From Pseudomonadota bacterium (GTDB taxonomy: Bacteria; Myxococcota_A; Polyangia; GCA-2747355), in contig JADJTL010000003.1 of NCBI GenBank assembly GCA_016711215.1, forward strand, positions 558,001 to 622,000: 64,000 nt of DNA. Direction: 5' to 3'. A program made the translations under genes and the position numbers. Positions 8,493 to 18,293 of this stretch are shown in pieces. The notes under the pieces were generated by a model. That model was not told the origin of the DNA and searched no databases. It saw only the letters and a list, made by a program, of their open reading frames with translations. Numbering within the stretch: position 1 is the first letter of the stretch; every line of letters starts with the position of its first letter.

Positions 8493-8497
8493 GGTGG

Positions 8498-9277
8498 ATG
8501 GAGCGGCTCTATCTTAGAATCGATGAGCTGAACGAGGCGCTACAGGCGCGCTTGGCCACGAATGAGGCCGCGGCGCTGCCGCTCCTTCAGCGGCTCGACT
8601 CCTCTTGGGTCTATCACGACAACGCGCTCGAGGGCGTGGTCCTCTCCTATCACGAGCTCAACTCGGCGCTCGATGACGCCATCATCAGCGACTCGTCGCT
8701 GATTCCGCAGTACGACGACCTGCGCAACCTCAAGACCGCGATCGGCTTTCTTCGCACGGCGGCGCTGCGCCGCAAGCCTCCCCTGACGCTCGAGTTCATC
8801 AAGCGCCTGCACCAGATCCTCTGCACGGAGCCTGGTACGCCCAAAACGTCGCGCGGGGCGAGCAGCCCGGCGTTGCAGTACCGCAAGGACAATCCGCTCC
8901 ATCGGCAGTACTTCCACGAGATCGCCCCGCCGGAGAAGATCGCCTATCTGATGCGCAAGCTCTCGCAGTGGCTGGCCTCGGCCGAGGCGCGCAAGCTGCA
9001 TCCCATTCGCCGTGCGGCGACCGCCCATCACAAGCTGATCGCGATCTACCCGTGGCCGCGCCATTCGGGCCGCGTCTCGCGCCTGCTGATGAATGCGCTG
9101 CTGCTGCGCGACGGGCTGCCGCCGGCGATCATCCATGCCGTCGAGCGACACCGCTACTATGAGGTCTTGCGCCAACCGACAGCCGCACTGACGGAGCTGG
9201 TGGCCGAGAGCCTGACGCGCACGCTCGAGTCGTCGCAGAAGCTCTTCGACGATCCACAGGTGCGCGCCGCCTCCTAG
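8498..9277 (+). CDS. Fic-fold protein with degenerate active site
   Basis: A 259-residue protein with the overall Fic (AMP-transferase) layout. An inhibitory-helix-like NALEG lies at about residues 42-46, followed by LKTAIGFLR, LIKRLH-type FIKRLHQILC, and the region where HPFxxGNGRxxR should stand. Here that region reads IYPWPRHSGRVSRLLMN at about residues 181-197: the catalytic His is Tyr and the GNGR is HSGR. The following GLPPAIIHAVERHRYYEVL keeps the Fic C-terminal pattern. AMP transfer by the normal mechanism is therefore doubtful; it may bind nucleotide or target without catalysis. The start ATG at 8498 follows AAGGGAAGG; an upstream in-frame extension would be translated from the tandem repeat and is rejected. 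Confidence 0.8.
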   Translation: MERLYLRIDELNEALQARLATNEAAALPLLQRLDSSWVYHDNALEGVVLSYHELNSALDDAIISDSSLIPQYDDLRNLKTAIGFLRTAALRRKPPLTLEFIKRLHQILCTEPGTPKTSRGASSPALQYRKDNPLHRQYFHEIAPPEKIAYLMRKLSQWLASAEARKLHPIRRAATAHHKLIAIYPWPRHSGRVSRLLMNALLLRDGLPPAIIHAVERHRYYEVLRQPTAALTELVAESLTRTLESSQKLFDDPQVRAAS

Positions 9278-9378
9278 CGCGCGGTGGGGGGCCGACCACC
9301 ACGACGTTCGAGCCGCGCCGGGAGCCAGGCGATGCGCAGGGGCGCGCTGCTCCTCTCGAGCGGCCCTGATGGGCCTTG

Positions 9379-10653
<1,275 letters not shown>

Positions 10654-10728
10654 GCGGCGGTCGTCCGCGCCGGCAGCGGACCTGAGTGGAGCCGGTCACC
10701 CTTTACACCAGCGACGAGGAAGACACTG

Positions 10729-11064
10729 ATGACACGTCAAGGCGCAATCGAGGATAAGCTGAAGGCAGCGTTGCAAACGACTCAGCTCTGGGTGACCAAC
10801 GAAAGCCCCAATCACCGCGCACCCGCGGGCGCGGAGACGCACTTCAGCGCGGTGATCGTTTCCTCGCTCTTTCGTGGGCAAGCCCTGGTGGAGCGCCACC
10901 GAAGGGTCTACGCCGCGCTCGGCGAGGAGCTCCAGGGTGCGGTCCATGCGTGGACGATGAAGACGCTGACGCCGGAGGAGTGGGAGACGACCAGCCCCGA
11001 GGGCCGCCGGCACGAGCCACCGCCCTGCACGAGCGGCGACGCGCGCGCGAAGCCAGTGCAGTGA
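10729..11064 (+). CDS. BolA-family protein
   Basis: A 111-residue protein with the BolA fold signature: an N-terminal helix (AIEDKLKAAL), ESPNH, then ETHFSAVIVSSLFRGQALVERHRRVYAALGEEL, and HAWTMKTLTPEEW. BolA proteins pair with monothiol glutaredoxins in iron-sulfur handling and in E. coli influence envelope gene expression. The C-terminal ~22 residues are a Pro/Arg-rich extension running into a 14-bp tandem repeat that contains the stop codon. GAGGAAG lies about 7 bases before the ATG. Whether it is BolA or the IbaG-type paralogue cannot be told. Confidence 0.9.
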   Translation: MTRQGAIEDKLKAALQTTQLWVTNESPNHRAPAGAETHFSAVIVSSLFRGQALVERHRRVYAALGEELQGAVHAWTMKTLTPEEWETTSPEGRRHEPPPCTSGDARAKPVQ

Positions 11065-11089
11065 AGCCAGTGCAGTGAAGCCAGTGCAG
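11049..11089. repeat. 14-bp tandem repeat x3 across the bolA stop codon
   Basis: Three copies of GAAGCCAGTGCAGT, the last one base short. The stop codon of the BolA-family gene (11062-11064) lies at the junction of copies one and two, and the array ends 2 bases from the tRNA gene. Confidence 0.9.
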
Positions 11090-11091
11090 GG

Positions 11092-11175
11092 TGCGAAAGG
11101 GGGGAGTCGAACCCCCACAGCCTTGCGGCCACTGGAACCTGAATCCAGCGCGTCTGCCAGTTCCGCCACTTTCGC
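11092..11175 (-). tRNA. tRNA-Leu (anticodon CAG)
   Basis: An 84-base gene on the minus strand. The acceptor stem GCGAAAG pairs with CTTTCGC followed by discriminator A. The anticodon arm CTGGA-TTCAGGT-TCCAG gives anticodon CAG. A long variable arm (TGGCCGCAAGGCTG) is typical of leucine tRNAs, and the T arm is GGGGG-TTCGACT-CCCCC. The 3' CCA is not encoded. It reads CUG leucine codons, the dominant leucine codon in this GC-rich genome. Confidence 0.97.
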
Positions 11176-11289
11176 TCGAACGGGACCTGGTGGATAGCGC
11201 CCCGGGGCCAGCGCTGTCAAGACCGAAGACGGGGCAGCAAAGGCGGGGCACTCGGCGCAGGGGTAGCCCCGAGCCACCACCGCTGCCGC

Positions 11290-11688
11290 CTAGGGTTTGC
11301 GCTCGCGCACGACCGTGGGGCGGAAGATCAGCACGCTGATTTTGTTGACGAAGGGGTGGCGCACCACCTCCTGGTAGCTGGCCGCCACCTTAGCGCCCAG
11401 GCCCTGCCGCTCGATCGTGACATCGAGCCCGGGATCCACGATGCCGAGCGCCCGCAGGCGCGTGATAGCACCTTCACGCAGCTCTGCGGCGAGCTGAATA
11501 TCGACCTCGGCCGAAGGCGCGCGGTTGCCGAGGAAGCGCGACACCGTATCGTCGAGGACCTCTTTGGCCTGCCACTTGCGCCAGTGCGGCGGGCCAAACT
11601 TCACTGCCCCATAGACGCCGCCGGCCAGCGCCAAGAGCAGCGCGAACGAAACGAAGTTGAACCCGCCACCCGACTCGTTGCGCGCCAT
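11290..11688 (-). CDS. Small membrane-anchored protein, function unknown
   Basis: 132 residues: a Gly-rich N-terminus, one membrane segment at about residues 11-31 (FVSFALLLALAGGVYGAVKFG), then a soluble domain with the pattern PPHWRKWQAKEVLDDTV and a C-terminal beta-rich half ending KISVLIFRPTVV. Topology suggests N-in, with the domain outside the inner membrane. It is not recognised with certainty; a DUF4845-like pilus-associated small protein is one weak possibility. It is divergent from the receiver-like gene starting at 11892 and follows the tRNA gene's promoter side. Confidence 0.7.
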   Translation of the reverse strand: MARNESGGGFNFVSFALLLALAGGVYGAVKFGPPHWRKWQAKEVLDDTVSRFLGNRAPSAEVDIQLAAELREGAITRLRALGIVDPGLDVTIERQGLGAKVAASYQEVVRHPFVNKISVLIFRPTVVRERKP

Positions 11689-11891
11689 CCTTGATCCTCC
11701 GACATCCTGGCCGCGCGGTCCCGGCCCCAGGGCCCGCCGCGAGCCGCCATCCCGCCCCTGCGTCGCCCCGCCCTGCCGGCGCCTCCCTCGAGCCCCCGCC
11801 GCCCGCCTTCCCGCGGGCCGCGATTGTCGCGCCCTTGGGAGTCGATCTGCAACAATTTGACTTCGCTTTTCCAGACGATACCATCAGCGCC

Positions 11892-13409
11892 ATGCGCGGC
11901 GTCACGACGATCCTCATCGCGGGAGACGAGCGCCTTTATCTCGAGCTGAACGAGCGCCTGGTCGGAGCCGAGGCCCGCGTCATCTTCTGCGAGGCCGTCG
12001 GTGAGACCCTCGACCGCGCGGCCGATGCGAACGCAGTTGTCGTCGAAAGCACCATCGCCGGCGGCGGTGAGGCACTTTGCCGCCGACTGCGTGCTGACCC
12101 GACCACCGCCACCGTCCCGCTCCTGCTGCGCGGCCAGGCGCCGCTGGAGACGCATTACGCCGACGAGGTCATCACGGGCGGCGCGGATCAGGTCCTCGCC
12201 GCGCTGCTGCGGCACTGCCAGGGGCTGGCGCAGAGCGGCTTCGCTGGCAGTCGCGCGGTAGCGGCGGCCGCCCCCGCGGTGGTGGCGGCGGTCGCGACCT
12301 TGCCCGGGTCGAGCCTCGAGGCTTCGTGGTTGCCGGATCCCCCGGAGATGGAGCCGGACGAGGATCTCCTGGCGTACAACGCCCGCTACGACACCTACCT
12401 CGACGCGCTAGTGAACGCCCACGAGGACGCTGCCGCCCTGCCCGTGCCGCGTCGCGTGCGGCTGATGGAGCAATCGCACCGCGTCGTGGTGATGATCGAC
12501 GGTGTGCTCGACCTGGCACAGAAGGGCGTCAACGACGCGCTGCGCGCCAAGGACCTGACGCGAATGCGCGCGCTCAGCGAGGGCAAGACGGCCCTCTTCG
12601 AGAAGCTGCAGCGCCTGCGCGCCGCGCTTCGCACGGCGGAGAGCGTGCCGCGGGTACCGCTGGGCAAGGACGAGCCGACCGCCCCGACCACGGCAGCCGG
12701 CGAGCGGCCAGCCTCGCGGCCACCTGCCCGACCCGAGGCGGCGAGCACGGGCGCCGGATCCGCGGCACTCACCGCGGCCGGCGGTCTTCGCGCCCAGAAG
12801 AGCCAGCTCACGCTGGCCGCGGAGCGCCGGGCGCAGCAGCGCAGCGAAGGTGGTGGCACGCGACCCGGCGCGAAGGCGGTCGCCAGCGCCGAGGCCCCCA
12901 CGCGCGAGCGCCGGCGCGCGGTGACAGCCGCGCGTCGCCCGCTCGCCGCGCCGCCCGCGAAGGGGCGTGGCCTGTGGCTGGCGCTCGCGATGCTCGTGGG
13001 GCTCGTCCTGGTGGGGATCCTCGCGCGGCGCCCGAAGCCTCAACCCGCGGCGGCGCCGACCGCCAATCAACCGCCGCAGATGGTCTACGTCACGGTCCAG
13101 GAGACGCCGGCCGGCGTGCTGGCGCGTCCCGAGGCTCGCGACGCCGAGGAGGATCGGGTCACCTTCAGTATTCGCTGGTTCGTCGATGGCGCGCTCGTGC
13201 CTGGCGCGAGCACCGTGCGCCTGAGCGACGATCGCTTCCAGCTGGGCCAGTCGATCTATGTCGAGGTGACGCCCTCCGATCCCTACAGCAGCGGCGCTCC
13301 GATGCGATCGCAAGGTCTCACGATCCAAGGGGTCAAGAAGCAGACGGGCCAGAGTGGGCGCGCCAGCCCGACAAGCTCCGGCAGCGCCAGCGACCCTGAC
13401 GAACCGTGA
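11892..13409 (+). CDS. Receiver-like membrane protein with C-terminal Ig-like domain
   Basis: 505 residues, unknown function. The N-terminal ~115 residues look like a degenerate response-regulator receiver (VTTILIAGDERLYLELNERL, then VIFCEAVGETLD). The conserved receiver aspartate region reads AVVVESTIAG, so phosphorylation is unlikely. A helical part with basic Leu-rich heptads (residues ~170-240) and a disordered Ala/Arg-rich linker follow. One membrane segment (LWLALAMLVGLVLVGILARR) lies at about residues 358-377. The C-terminal ~110 residues (RPEARDAEEDRVTFSIRWFV) look like a cadherin/Ig-like beta domain that would face the periplasm. Start ATG 11892 is chosen because upstream in-frame sequence is Pro/Arg junk. 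The stop overlaps the next start by 4 bases. Confidence 0.75.
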   Translation: MRGVTTILIAGDERLYLELNERLVGAEARVIFCEAVGETLDRAADANAVVVESTIAGGGEALCRRLRADPTTATVPLLLRGQAPLETHYADEVITGGADQVLAALLRHCQGLAQSGFAGSRAVAAAAPAVVAAVATLPGSSLEASWLPDPPEMEPDEDLLAYNARYDTYLDALVNAHEDAAALPVPRRVRLMEQSHRVVVMIDGVLDLAQKGVNDALRAKDLTRMRALSEGKTALFEKLQRLRAALRTAESVPRVPLGKDEPTAPTTAAGERPASRPPARPEAASTGAGSAALTAAGGLRAQKSQLTLAAERRAQQRSEGGGTRPGAKAVASAEAPTRERRRAVTAARRPLAAPPAKGRGLWLALAMLVGLVLVGILARRPKPQPAAAPTANQPPQMVYVTVQETPAGVLARPEARDAEEDRVTFSIRWFVDGALVPGASTVRLSDDRFQLGQSIYVEVTPSDPYSSGAPMRSQGLTIQGVKKQTGQSGRASPTSSGSASDPDEP

Positions 13410-14407
13410 TTGGGCGCGCCGCCGACCCCGCCCTTGCGCGCCGCCACAGGCTCTCCGGCCTCAGCCGAGGGGCCGCCTACGGCGCAGCGCTGCTGGCGCT
13501 GGTCGTCGCCTACGAGGCCGGCGCCGCGGACCTCGCGCAGAGCAGGGCGGAACCCTTCGTCACCCTGATCCGGCGCGAGGGCTTCGCCGAATACGAGCAG
13601 TTCATCGCGGCGTTCCGCAGCCGTCTTCGCGCGGAGACGCGGGTCTTGGCGGTACGGCCCGAGACCAGCAGAGCGCTGGTCGCCTACCTCAAGGCGACAC
13701 GACCAGTGCTGGTCGTCGCCGTCGGCGCGACAGCCTATCGCTCGGTCGGCCGGTCCGGCGTCGGTCCCCTGCTCGCCGTCTACGTCAGCGACGGGGCACT
13801 GCCCGCAGGGGAGTCCGTCGCCGCGCCGATCGGCCCCCGAGCGGTGCTCGCCACCCTCGCCGCGCTGCGGCCAGAGGCGCGCAGGATCGGCTTGGTGTGT
13901 GGAGAGCGGCCGAGGCCCGCAGCCTTCGAGCGGGCCCTGGCGCGCGAGGTCCGGCGGAGGCAACTGCAGATCCTGCGCATGTCCAGCCGCTCCGGCGGTG
14001 AGGCCGTGCGGCTGCTGCGTCGCGAAGCGGCCCACCTCGACGCCATCTGGCTGCTGCCAGGCTCTGACAGCCTGACGGGCCCCTTGGTGCGCTACGCGGT
14101 CGCGCTGCAGCTCCACCGGCGCATTCCCTTGGTGGGGGTCACGCGTCAGCAGGTGCGCGCAGGGGCGCTCTTCGCGCTCGCACACAGCCCGGAACAGCTC
14201 GCGGACGCGGCCGCCGAAGAGGCGCGCGCCCTCTTGGCTGCGCACCCGCCGTCGAGGGAGGCACGCGCGCGGCTGGGCAGCGCCGGCGCCTCGTCACGAG
14301 GCTCTAGTGCTGGCGAGCCCCGCCTCGCGATCAATGCGCTGACCGCGGCGCACCTGGGGATCGACCTCTCGGCCTGGGCCGCGCGCGCTGAAATCATCAC
14401 ACCCTAG
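13406..14407 (+). CDS. ABC-type substrate-binding protein (ABC_sub_bind family)
   Basis: 333 residues with a signal-peptide-like N-terminus (GAAYGAALLALVVAYEAGAAD) and a two-lobed periplasmic-binding fold of the PF04392 kind: LVVAVGATAYRSV, LLAVYVSDGALPAG, RIGLVCGERPRP, DAIWLLPGSDSL, and IPLVGVTRQQVRAGALFAL. These proteins usually bind amino acids or aromatic compounds for an ABC importer, but no permease or ATPase is adjacent. The following gene is a histidine kinase with a periplasmic sensor, so a role as its ligand-sensing partner is a reasonable inference. GTG start at 13406 overlaps the preceding stop. Confidence 0.8.
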   Translation: MIGRAADPALARRHRLSGLSRGAAYGAALLALVVAYEAGAADLAQSRAEPFVTLIRREGFAEYEQFIAAFRSRLRAETRVLAVRPETSRALVAYLKATRPVLVVAVGATAYRSVGRSGVGPLLAVYVSDGALPAGESVAAPIGPRAVLATLAALRPEARRIGLVCGERPRPAAFERALAREVRRRQLQILRMSSRSGGEAVRLLRREAAHLDAIWLLPGSDSLTGPLVRYAVALQLHRRIPLVGVTRQQVRAGALFALAHSPEQLADAAAEEARALLAAHPPSREARARLGSAGASSRGSSAGEPRLAINALTAAHLGIDLSAWAARAEIITP

Positions 14408-14432
14408 GCATGTCGCAGTCGGGGGTTCAGCC

Positions 14433-16592
14433 GTGAAACGCGAGTCGCAGGACGATGGCGCCGCAACGGTCAGCACGCTGGTGCGCGCCCTGGGGCCGGC
14501 GGGCAGAATTCGTCTCTGGGACCGCTACCGCACGCGCGTGCTGCTCTGGCTGATCGCGCTCTCGGCGGGGACCTCGGCGATCACGGGCTACGTCTACTAC
14601 TCGCAGCAGCTGGGCTTCATCCGCGCCGAGCAGGCGACGCGCGGGCGCAGCCTCGTCGCGAACCTGGCCGGCCGGAGCGAGCTCGGCGCCTACAGCGGCG
14701 ACCTCGCGCTGCTCCATGCCGCCGCGCGCCCGACCTTCGCCGAGCCGGATGTCAGCTTCGTCGTGATCTACGATCGGCGAGGCGTGCCCCTCGCCCGTCT
14801 CAGCAAGCCGACCGCCTCGGGCGCGGTCGCGCCGCCAGGCCAGGGGCTGCTGGCCCAGCTCGCCCGACAGCTCAACGGACCACCGCTCCAGCGTGCTGCC
14901 CGTCAGCACATCGACTTCTTCGCGCCGGTCGTCAGCGTGGCCGATGACGCCGAGTATGGCCTCTTTGGCGACGGTGGACGCGCGCGCCCAACGATGCTCG
15001 GGGTGGCACAGCTCGGCCTCTCGCGCCGGCCGGCCGAGGCGCGGTTGCGCGCGGTCCTCGTCGCTGGCGCGCGGGTGGCCCTCTTCGTGCTCGGCAGCGG
15101 CATCCTGATCGCGCTGCTGCTCTCGGCTCGCATCTCGCGGCCGATCCTGGCGCTCGCCCGGAGCGCCGACGAGCTGCGCGAGGGCCAGCTCGGCCTACAG
15201 CTCCGGGTCCAGCGCCGCGACGAGCTCGGCCTGCTGGCCGCTTCGTTCAACCGCATGTCCGCGCGACTGCACCACACGATGCAGTCGCTCGCGCACCTCA
15301 ACCGCACGCTCGAGAGCGAGGTCCAGCGCCGCACCGACGCCCTGCGCCGCAGCCGCGACTTCTCCGCCCTGCTCAACGCGCCGCTGCGCCTGCGGCACCT
15401 GCTCGATACCGCGCTCGCCGCGCTGATCAGCGACACGGCGGCGCTCGGGGGCGCGATTTTCCTCTGCCACGATGGCGAGGCCGCGCGCCTCGAGGTCAGC
15501 GCCGGCGCCTGCGCCAGCGACGCGGCGACCACCGTCCTGCCCACGGGCCTGGCTGAGCGCCTGCTCGCGGCGCCAGACTGCCTCGAGCTCGTCGTCGCCG
15601 AGGCGGCCGCCAGCCCGAGCGCCAACGCCGACGCTCGGGCTGGCCGCTGGCTTCACTGCTACAGCGCGCTGCGCTTTCACGAACGCACGGAGGGCATTGT
15701 GCTGCTGCTGCGCAACGATGCCCTGGATGCCGAACGACGCGAATTCGTGCGCCATGCCAGCGCGCAGCTGGCGATCGCGGTGGCGAACGCGCGTGCCTTC
15801 AGGGCGGCGGAGGAGCTCGCGCGCGAGCTCGAGCAGCGCAACGTCGAGCTGCTCGAGCAACGCGACCAGCTGCAGCAGGTCAACCGGCTCAAGACCGAGT
15901 TCCTCGCCAACATGACCCACGAGCTGCGCACACCGCTCAACGCCGTCCTCGGCTATGCGGAGCTGCTGGCCGACGGGGCCTACGGCGACGTCAACGACGA
16001 GCAGCAGCAGAGCCTGCAGGGGATTATCGATAGCGCCGGCCACCTCCTCGCCCTGATCGAGGACGTGCTGACCCTCTCGCGCATGGGGGCGGGCCGCATG
16101 ACCCCGCACCTCGAAAGCGTCGACGTCTGCCGCCTCGTGCAAGAGGTCCTGCTCGCCACGGCGCCGCTGGCCAAGGACCGACCCTACCGACCCCAGGCGA
16201 GCCTCCCGCCGGCGCTCCCACCGATCCTGACCGACCCCGCCAAGCTAAGACAGATCCTCGTCAATCTGCTCGGAAACGCGATCAAGTTCACCCCCGAGGG
16301 GAGCGTCACGGTCGGCGTCGAAGCCCAGGCCGGGGGGCAGCTCCGGCTCTTCGTCGAGGACACTGGCATCGGCATCCGCGCCGAGGATCTCGAGCTGATC
16401 TTCGACGAGTTTCGCCAGGTCGACGGCTCCTCGACGCGCGAGCATGCCGGCAGCGGCCTCGGCCTCGCGATTTCACGCCAGCTGGCCGGCGTGCTCGGAG
16501 CGCAGCTCGTGGTCAGCAGCGCACCAGGAAAAGGCAGCACTTTTTCGCTCCTGCTGCCGGCCAGCGCGGCCGGCGAAGCGAGCGTCGCCTGA
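14433..16592 (+). CDS. Membrane sensor histidine kinase (HAMP-GAF-HisKA-HATPase)
   Basis: 719 residues. Two membrane segments (about 35-57 and 206-230) bracket a ~150-residue periplasmic sensor. A HAMP domain (ARISRPILALARSADELREG) and a coiled segment lead to a GAF-like domain (about 310-470). The HisKA H-box NMTHELRTPLNAVLGYAELL has the phospho-accepting His near residue 497. The ATPase domain has NLLGNAIKFTPEGSV (N-box), VEDTGIGI (G1) and GSGLGLAIS (G2). It should autophosphorylate in response to a periplasmic or cytoplasmic signal. No receiver domain is fused and no intact response regulator is next to it, so it is an orphan kinase. It lies 25 bases after the substrate-binding protein gene. 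Confidence 0.93.
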   Translation: MKRESQDDGAATVSTLVRALGPAGRIRLWDRYRTRVLLWLIALSAGTSAITGYVYYSQQLGFIRAEQATRGRSLVANLAGRSELGAYSGDLALLHAAARPTFAEPDVSFVVIYDRRGVPLARLSKPTASGAVAPPGQGLLAQLARQLNGPPLQRAARQHIDFFAPVVSVADDAEYGLFGDGGRARPTMLGVAQLGLSRRPAEARLRAVLVAGARVALFVLGSGILIALLLSARISRPILALARSADELREGQLGLQLRVQRRDELGLLAASFNRMSARLHHTMQSLAHLNRTLESEVQRRTDALRRSRDFSALLNAPLRLRHLLDTALAALISDTAALGGAIFLCHDGEAARLEVSAGACASDAATTVLPTGLAERLLAAPDCLELVVAEAAASPSANADARAGRWLHCYSALRFHERTEGIVLLLRNDALDAERREFVRHASAQLAIAVANARAFRAAEELARELEQRNVELLEQRDQLQQVNRLKTEFLANMTHELRTPLNAVLGYAELLADGAYGDVNDEQQQSLQGIIDSAGHLLALIEDVLTLSRMGAGRMTPHLESVDVCRLVQEVLLATAPLAKDRPYRPQASLPPALPPILTDPAKLRQILVNLLGNAIKFTPEGSVTVGVEAQAGGQLRLFVEDTGIGIRAEDLELIFDEFRQVDGSSTREHAGSGLGLAISRQLAGVLGAQLVVSSAPGKGSTFSLLLPASAAGEASVA

Positions 16593-16675
16593 GGGACCAG
16601 CGCGCGCCGGGGCGAGCGCCTGCCTTCGTGCTTTACAGCCCTCGCGCCTTTCGCCTAGCATTTTGAGTCGCGCGC

Positions 16676-18280
16676 ATGGCCAAGCTTATTCTCACGTCCG
16701 CAAGCGACCCAAGCGAGTTCGAGCTTGTCGAGACGAACACCCTCGGGCGGCATCCGAACAACACGATCCAGATCCTCGACCGCATCATCTCGAAGGAACA
16801 CGCCGAGGTCCGGCGCGGTCGCGACGGACGCTTCCTTCTTCGCGACCTCGGCAGCCTCAACGGCACCTTCGTCCGCGGCCAACGCGTCGATCAGCACACG
16901 CTGCGAGACGGCGACGAGATCACGGTAGGCTCGACGCAGCTCGTCTTTCGCGAGCTGGCCGACCCGGGCGATGAAAAGGTCCCGCTGCAGAAGGTCACGA
17001 TCGCCCCGGCGATGGCGCTGAGCCATATTCAACAGCGCATCGCGGCGCGGCCCGACGCCAATTTCGCGCCCGAGCGACAGATCACGGATCAGCAGCAGCT
17101 CCGCCTCGACTACGAGCGCTTGCGCATCGCCTACGAGCTGAGTCGCGCCGTCGGCAACGAGCTCGACCTTGACCGCCTGCTGCACAAGATCCTCGACAAC
17201 GCGTTCCAGATGCTACGCGCCGACCGCGGCGTGATCCTCCTGCTCAACAACGAGGGTCAGCTGCTGCCGCGCGTCGCCCGGCAGCGCACCGGTGCGCCGG
17301 CCGAAGAGATCGTCATCTCCAACAGCATCATCAAGGAGGTGATCGAGCGCCGCCAGGCCGTGCTCTCGTCGGACGCCAGCGTCGACAGTCGCTTCTCTGG
17401 GGCGCATAGCGTGATCATGCAGGGGATTCGCTCGACGATGAGCGTGCCCCTGCTGCACGCCAGCGAGCTGCTCGGGATCATGCACCTCGACTCCCAGATC
17501 GCGACCAACGCCTTCAGCGAGAAGGATCTGCAGGTCTTCAGCAGCATCGCCGCGCAGGCCGCGGTCTCGATCCAGAACGCGCGCCTGGTCTCGAAGATTG
17601 AGTGGGAGGCGCGCACCCGCGCGCAGTTTCAACGCTTCTTCTCCCCGGCGATGGTCCAACAGCTCGTCGAGGGCAAGCTGAAGCTCGACGGCGTCGGCGA
17701 GATGCGCCAGGTCACCGCCCTCTTCGCCGATATCCGTGGCTTCACCGGCATGACCGAGGACGCGGACGCCCGCGACATCGTCTCGGTGCTCAACGACTAC
17801 TTTGAGGTGATGGTGGAGGTCCTCTTCCGCTGCAACGGCACGCTGGATAAGTACGTCGGCGACGAGATCATGGCGGTCTTCGGCGTGCCGATCGCGCAGC
17901 CCAGCGCCGCGCTCGACGCCGTGCACTGCGCGCTCGAGATGATGCATGCGCTCGAGGAGTTCAACGAGACGCGCCGCGCCGAGAACCAGCCGCCGATTCA
18001 GATCGGCATCGGGATCAACAGCGGCGCCTGCGTCTACGGCGCGATCGGTTCGTCCAAGACCCTGCAGTACACGGTGATTGGCGACGCGGTGAACACCGCC
18101 TCCCGCCTCTGCTCGCTGGCCAAGGGTGGCGAGATCCTGATCAGCGAGGCGACCTGTCGCGAGGCAGGACCGGCGCTCCAGCTCGAGCCGCCGACGCGGA
18201 TGCGCGTCAGGGGCAGAGCCGAAGAGCTCAACGTCTACCGCGTCCGTGGCCTCGCCAAGGGATCCCGTCCCGGTTATTAG
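16676..18280 (+). CDS. FHA-GAF class III adenylate cyclase
   Basis: 534 residues, soluble. FHA domain at 1-95 (TLGRHPNNTIQI, ISKEHAEVR, LRDLGSLNGTFVRG), which would bind phosphothreonine. GAF domain at about 145-305. Class III cyclase catalytic domain at about 340-525: the metal aspartates are in LFADIRGFTGM (about 351) and KYVGDEIMAVFG (about 393), and VIGDAVNTASRL supplies the transition-state Asn/Arg region. The Lys of DKYVGD and Asp of VIGDAV fit ATP rather than GTP specificity. FHA-cyclase fusions suggest control by a Ser/Thr kinase. It lies 83 bases after the histidine kinase and convergent with the giant TPR gene. Confidence 0.92.
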   Translation: MAKLILTSASDPSEFELVETNTLGRHPNNTIQILDRIISKEHAEVRRGRDGRFLLRDLGSLNGTFVRGQRVDQHTLRDGDEITVGSTQLVFRELADPGDEKVPLQKVTIAPAMALSHIQQRIAARPDANFAPERQITDQQQLRLDYERLRIAYELSRAVGNELDLDRLLHKILDNAFQMLRADRGVILLLNNEGQLLPRVARQRTGAPAEEIVISNSIIKEVIERRQAVLSSDASVDSRFSGAHSVIMQGIRSTMSVPLLHASELLGIMHLDSQIATNAFSEKDLQVFSSIAAQAAVSIQNARLVSKIEWEARTRAQFQRFFSPAMVQQLVEGKLKLDGVGEMRQVTALFADIRGFTGMTEDADARDIVSVLNDYFEVMVEVLFRCNGTLDKYVGDEIMAVFGVPIAQPSAALDAVHCALEMMHALEEFNETRRAENQPPIQIGIGINSGACVYGAIGSSKTLQYTVIGDAVNTASRLCSLAKGGEILISEATCREAGPALQLEPPTRMRVRGRAEELNVYRVRGLAKGSRPGY

Positions 18281-18293
18281 CGGCGGAAGGCTG

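Noticed and set aside
8034..8497. Small genes in the gap between mraZ and the Fic-like gene
   Set aside because: The open frames are largely made of the 11- and 13-bp repeats and have no start signals or recognisable protein features.
12326..13399. 357-residue Arg/Gly-rich frame overlapping the receiver-like gene
   Set aside because: It is a shifted frame of a gene with a recognisable membrane segment and domains, with compositional bias typical of shadows in GC-rich DNA.
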